NCBI GenBank assembly: GCA_016704895.1
Contig: JADIZG010000002.1
Span: forward strand, 1-64,000
Source: Betaproteobacteria bacterium
Lineage (GTDB): Bacteria; Pseudomonadota; Gammaproteobacteria; Burkholderiales; Casimicrobiaceae
Length of the DNA: 64,000 nt
Direction of reading: 5' to 3'
Shown here piece by piece: positions 60,790-64,000 of this stretch. The notes under the pieces are model-generated. The model saw only the letters and a list, made by a program, of their open reading frames with translations, did no database searches and was not told the DNA's origin. A program made the translations under genes and the position numbers. Position 1 is the stretch's first letter. Each line of letters begins with the position of its first letter.

Positions 60790-61308
60790 ATGGCACAGCG
60801 CAAGAGCGCCGCACCGCTGGTCGGCGTGGTGATGGGCAGCGAGAGCGACTGGGACACGATGAAGCACGCGGCCGCCCAGCTCGACGCGTTCGGCGTTCCC
60901 TACGAGGCGCGCGTCCTGTCGGCGCACCGGATGCCCGACGACATGTTCGAGTACGCAGAGGACGCGCTGACCCGCGGGCTGCGGTGCATCGTCGCCGGCG
61001 CGGGGGGCGCCGCCCACCTGCCCGGCATGCTCGCGTCGAAGACCACCGTCCCGGTCCTCGGCGTCCCGGTGCCGTCCAAGTACCTGCGCGGCGAGGATTC
61101 GCTGCTCTCGATCGTCCAGATGCCGAAAGGCATCCCGGTGGCGACGTTCGCGATCGGAGAGGCGGGCGCGGCGAACGCCGCGCTGTTCGCCGTATCGATG
61201 CTCGCGGCCACCGATCCGGCGATCGCCCGGAAGCTCGCCGCCTTCCGCGTCAGGCAGACCACGACCGCACGCGCGATGCGGGTGCCTCCCGAGCCGAAGC
61301 CGACCTGA
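60790..61308 (+). CDS. purE: 5-(carboxyamino)imidazole ribonucleotide mutase
   Basis: 172 residues. It has GVVMGSESDWDTMKHAAAQLDAFGV, VLSAHRMPDDMFEYAE with the catalytic His, VAGAGGAAHLPGMLASKTTVPVLGVPV and SLLSIVQMPKGIPVATFAIGEAGAANAALFA, all class I PurE hallmarks. It converts N5-CAIR to CAIR in purine synthesis together with PurK. A TAGAAT hexamer stands about 60 bp upstream. purK follows after 60 bp. Confidence 0.97.
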   Translation: MAQRKSAAPLVGVVMGSESDWDTMKHAAAQLDAFGVPYEARVLSAHRMPDDMFEYAEDALTRGLRCIVAGAGGAAHLPGMLASKTTVPVLGVPVPSKYLRGEDSLLSIVQMPKGIPVATFAIGEAGAANAALFAVSMLAATDPAIARKLAAFRVRQTTTARAMRVPPEPKPT

Positions 61309-61368
61309 GGCCCCCGCGGCCCGGCGGCGGGAGGTGCGCCGCCCGTCGCGAACGCTGAGCCCGAGATC

Positions 61369-62541
61369 ATGACGTCGATTCCCCCGGGCAGCTGGCTCGG
61401 ACTTCTGGGCGGCGGCCAGCTCGGCCGCATGTTCTGCATGGCGGCGCAGAGCCTCGGCTACCGCGTCGCCGTGCTCGACCCGGCCGCGGACGGCCCCGCC
61501 GCGAGCGTCGCGGACCGGCACATCCACGCCGACTACCTGGACGCCGCCGGCCTCGCGCGGCTCGCCGCGCTCGCCTCCGCCGCGACGACCGAGTTCGAGA
61601 ACGTGCCGGCGGCGGCGCTCGAGTTCCTGTCCGCGTCGGCGCGCGTGACCCCTGCGGCCGCGAGCGTCGCGATCGCGCAGGACCGGATCAGCGAGAAGAC
61701 GTTCCTGTCGGGGCACGGCTTCGGCGTCGCACCGTACAAGGTCCTGCGGACGTCGGAGGACGCCGCGAGTGTCGACCCGGCGCTCCTCCCGGGCATCGTC
61801 AAGAGCGCGCGGCTGGGCTACGACGGCAAGGGCCAGATCCGCGTCTCGTCGGTCGCCGGGATCGGCGCGGCGTTCGCCCGCATGGGCGGGGTGCCGTGCG
61901 TCCTCGAGCGCTTCGTCGACCTCGCCTGCGAGGTGTCGGTGATCGTCGCCCGCGACGATTCGGGCGCGTCGGTCACCTGGCCCGTCGCCGAGAACCGGCA
62001 CCGCGACGGCATCCTCGACGTCTCGATCGCGCCGGCGCGCGTCGACGACGCGCTCGCGGACCGCGCGCGCGGAATCGCGACCGGCGTTGCGCGCGCGCTC
62101 GACTACCGCGGCGTGCTGTGCGTCGAGATGTTCGTCACGCGCGGCGGCGAGATCCTGGTCAACGAGATGGCGCCGCGGCCGCACAACAGCGGCCACTACA
62201 CGATCGACGCCTGCGCGACGTCGCAGTTCGAGCAGCAGGCGCGGGTGCTCGCCGGGCTGCCGCTCGGCGACACGATGCAGCACACGCCCGCCGTGATGGT
62301 GAACGTACTCGGTGACGCCTGGTTCGACGGCCCGCAGGCGGCCGGTCCGCGCGACCCCGACTGGACGCGCGTGCTCGCGCATCCGCTCGCCAAGCTGCAC
62401 CTCTACGGCAAACACGAGCCGCGCCGCGGCCGCAAGATGGGCCACGTCACCTGCCTCGGCGCGACGCTCGCCGACGCGATCGCGACCGCGCGCGCGGTGA
62501 AGCTCGATCTCGGCATCCCGGGCGCCGACGAACTGGCGTGA
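61369..62541 (+). CDS. purK: 5-(carboxyamino)imidazole ribonucleotide synthase
   Basis: 390 residues, ATP-grasp fold. It starts WLGLLGGGQLGRMFCMAAQSLGYRVAVLDP and has EFENVPAAALEFL, QDRISEKTFLSGHG, the SARLGYDGKGQIRV glycine loop, EVSVIVARDD and the metal-binding VNEMAPRPHNSGHYTIDAC. It carboxylates AIR with bicarbonate and ATP to N5-CAIR, which PurE then rearranges. Its stop overlaps the start of the CoA transferase gene by 4 nt. Confidence 0.97.
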   Translation: MTSIPPGSWLGLLGGGQLGRMFCMAAQSLGYRVAVLDPAADGPAASVADRHIHADYLDAAGLARLAALASAATTEFENVPAAALEFLSASARVTPAAASVAIAQDRISEKTFLSGHGFGVAPYKVLRTSEDAASVDPALLPGIVKSARLGYDGKGQIRVSSVAGIGAAFARMGGVPCVLERFVDLACEVSVIVARDDSGASVTWPVAENRHRDGILDVSIAPARVDDALADRARGIATGVARALDYRGVLCVEMFVTRGGEILVNEMAPRPHNSGHYTIDACATSQFEQQARVLAGLPLGDTMQHTPAVMVNVLGDAWFDGPQAAGPRDPDWTRVLAHPLAKLHLYGKHEPRRGRKMGHVTCLGATLADAIATARAVKLDLGIPGADELA

Positions 62542-63734
62542 CCGCGCCGACCCCATCCGACAGCGAGGCTCCCCTGCACGGGGTGCGCGTCCTCGACCTG
62601 ACGCGGCTCCTCCCCGGCCCGGTCTGCACGCTGCACCTCGCCGACCTCGGCGCCGACGTGATCAAGGTCGAGGACACCGGCGCGGGCGATTACGCGCGCG
62701 CGCTGGGCGCGAAGCCGGGCGCGACGAGCGCGTTCTTCCGGATGGTCAACCGCAACAAGCGCTCGGTCGCGCTCGACCTCAAGGACGCGCGCGGACGCGA
62801 CGCGTTCCTCGCGCTCGCCCGGCGTGCCGACGTCGTCGTCGAGAGTTTCCGTCCCGGCGTCGTCGCGTCGCTCGGCGTCGACTACGAGGCGGTCCGCGCG
62901 GTCCGCCCGTCGATCGTCTACGCGTCGATCACCGGCTACGGCCAGACGGGCCCGCGCGCGAAGGCGGCCGGGCACGACATCAATTACCTGGGCTACGCGG
63001 GCGTCCTCGACCAGACCGGGACGCGCGGCGGCCCGCCCGCATTGTCGAACCTCCAGATCGCGGATCTCCTGGGCGGCGCGCTGACGGCAGCGGTGGCGAT
63101 CCTGGCAGCCGTCGTCGCCGCGCAGCGCACCGGGCGCGGGCGCTACGTCGACGTCGCGATGGCCGACGGCGCGCTCGCGCACAACATCTTCTCGCTGCAC
63201 GCGCTCGAGCAGGCGGGGCGCACGATGCCGCGCGGCGAGGACCTCCTCACCGGCGGCGTCCCCTGCTACGGCGTCTACCCGACGAAGGACGGCCGCTGGC
63301 TCGCGGTCGGCGCGCTCGAGGACAAGTTCTGGCGCACGGTCTGCACGACGATCGGGCGGCCCGACCTCGTCGCGGGACATCTCGCGGTCGGCGACGAAGG
63401 CGCCCGCGTGCGCGCGGAGCTCGACGCCGTGTTCGGCGCACGCACGCTCGCCGACTGGGTCGCGCGCTTCGGCGGGGTCGACGCGTGCGTCACGCCGGTC
63501 GCGACGCTCGACGAGGCGCTCCGCGACGAGCAGTTCGCCGCGCGCGGCATGGTCGTGACCGGCGCGGACGGTGCGCACTCGTACGCGCCGCCGTGGACGA
63601 TATCGGGCCACGCGTTCCGCGTCGCTCGCGACGCGCCCACCCAGGGTGAGCACACGGCGGAGGTGCTGCGGGAGGCGGGGATCGACGGTGCCGAAATCGA
63701 AGCGATGTTCGCCGCGGGCGCAGCGCGACGCTAG
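62538..63734 (+). CDS. CaiB/BaiF family CoA transferase
   Basis: 398 residues. It begins with GVRVLDLTRLLPGPVCTLHLADLGADVIKVED, followed by NKRSVALDLKDARGRDAFLALARRADVVVESFRPGV, SITGYGQTGP, the catalytic Asp in GRYVDVAMADGALAHN and AVGALEDKFWRTVC. Family III CoA transferases move CoA between acids through an Asp-anhydride. The family includes alpha-methylacyl-CoA racemases, so the substrate cannot be fixed. It overlaps purK by 4 nt, though the functions are unrelated, and converges on the isomerase gene. Confidence 0.92.
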   Translation: MTAPTPSDSEAPLHGVRVLDLTRLLPGPVCTLHLADLGADVIKVEDTGAGDYARALGAKPGATSAFFRMVNRNKRSVALDLKDARGRDAFLALARRADVVVESFRPGVVASLGVDYEAVRAVRPSIVYASITGYGQTGPRAKAAGHDINYLGYAGVLDQTGTRGGPPALSNLQIADLLGGALTAAVAILAAVVAAQRTGRGRYVDVAMADGALAHNIFSLHALEQAGRTMPRGEDLLTGGVPCYGVYPTKDGRWLAVGALEDKFWRTVCTTIGRPDLVAGHLAVGDEGARVRAELDAVFGARTLADWVARFGGVDACVTPVATLDEALRDEQFAARGMVVTGADGAHSYAPPWTISGHAFRVARDAPTQGEHTAEVLREAGIDGAEIEAMFAAGAARR

Positions 63735-64000
63735 CTAGCCCGCCGTGCCGACGATTCGCGTGCGCCGCTTCGCCGCGGCGCCCTTCGCGGGACGCGCGTC
63801 GCGCGACGCGCCGACCGGCAGCGAGGAAACGCGCGCGTACTCGGGATCGTCGTAGCGGCACCCGGCGAGCACGTAGTCGGCGGCCATCGCGGTCGCGTCG
63901 ACGCCCCAGAACAGCTCGTCGCCGACCGCGAGCGTCGGCACGCCGAACACGCCGCGCGCGATCGCCTCGTCGGTGTTGCGCCTCAACTCGTCCTTGACCT
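63735..64000 (-). CDS. 2-hydroxychromene-2-carboxylate isomerase/DsbA-fold protein, C-terminal part (cut by window edge)
   Basis: Only the last ~88 residues are present: LRRNTDEAIARGVFGVPTLAVGDELFWGVDATAMAADYVLAG, then an Ala/Arg/Lys-rich tail. The GVFGVPT cis-Pro segment followed by FWGxD is typical of the kappa-class GST/2-hydroxychromene-2-carboxylate isomerase family with a thioredoxin fold. The catalytic N-terminus lies beyond the window, so the precise enzyme is uncertain. It is convergent with the CoA transferase, the stops abutting at 63734/63735. Confidence 0.75.
   Translation of the reverse strand, partial: VKDELRRNTDEAIARGVFGVPTLAVGDELFWGVDATAMAADYVLAGCRYDDPEYARVSSLPVGASRDARPAKGAAAKRRTRIVGTAG

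Overview
This is about 64 kb of very GC-rich (roughly 70% GC by eye) bacterial chromosome. Gene content and order point to a betaproteobacterium of the Burkholderiales or a close relative: a DUF2244-ctaC-ctaD-ctaG-ctaE / SURF1-ctaB-SCO cytochrome c oxidase cluster, argB-slmA, rhodanese-grxC-secB-gpsA-trmL-comF-bio, purE-purK, COQ7, and a 16-strand-type porin. I see no rRNA, tRNA, CRISPR array, transposase, phage or plasmid gene.

Layout. 1-4445 (minus): type II secretion genes gspE-F-G-H and the start of gspI; gspE, gspG and gspH are broken by 1-nt indels. 4761-9227 (minus): hemL flanked by family-2 glycosyltransferase genes, one of which is a head-to-tail duplication in a single 691-residue protein. 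9300-12205: thiE, thiD and a small methyltransferase (minus), then rubredoxin and glyoxalase I (plus). 12309-20686: SCO, ctaB, an oxidase-assembly membrane protein, SURF1, DUF2909, ctaE, ctaG, ctaD, ctaC and DUF2244, i.e. an aa3-type oxidase with its assembly factors but no ctaA (heme A synthase). 21012-25639 (minus): biotin operon bioB-F-H-C-D. 25721-29901: comF, trmL (plus), gpsA, an SH3 protein, secB, grxC and rhodanese (minus). 29995-33444 (plus): gpmI and the S41 protease ctpA. 33617-38162: SYLF protein, HAD hydrolase, exported arylsulfatase (minus) and a divergent LysR regulator. 38226-42044: ThiF/MoeB-like E1 enzyme, DUF4864 protein, a secreted hypothetical, slmA and argB. 42204-54057: LPS/O-antigen cluster (three GT9, two GT4, MsbA, O-antigen ligase-like on plus; CapD-like dehydratase and WecA-like transferase on minus). 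54468-64000: porin, COQ7, cca, NDUFA9-like protein, lytic transglycosylase, purE, purK, CoA transferase and the 3' part of a DsbA-fold isomerase.

How it fits together. Most of the window is housekeeping: aerobic respiration (oxidase, COQ7), cofactors (heme, thiamine, biotin), redox and protein export (SecB, Grx, rhodanese), and envelope building (LPS, porin, transglycosylase, T2SS). The accessory material is the glycosyltransferase/methyltransferase set placed in the thi-hemL neighbourhood, the sulfatase module between ctpA and the moeB-like gene, and several dispersed palindromic repeats.

Caution on sequence quality. At least a dozen conserved genes, including the normally essential gpsA and msbA, carry single-nucleotide indels, often at short G or GC runs. 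The simplest reading is uncorrected sequencing error, so several features are given as frameshifted genes spanning both halves. One 128-bp stretch near 2.5 kb has no A or T at all and may also be an artefact. I found nothing I would call a demonstrated new system; the best candidates are the tandem-GT2 locus, the sulfatase island and the palindromic repeat families.
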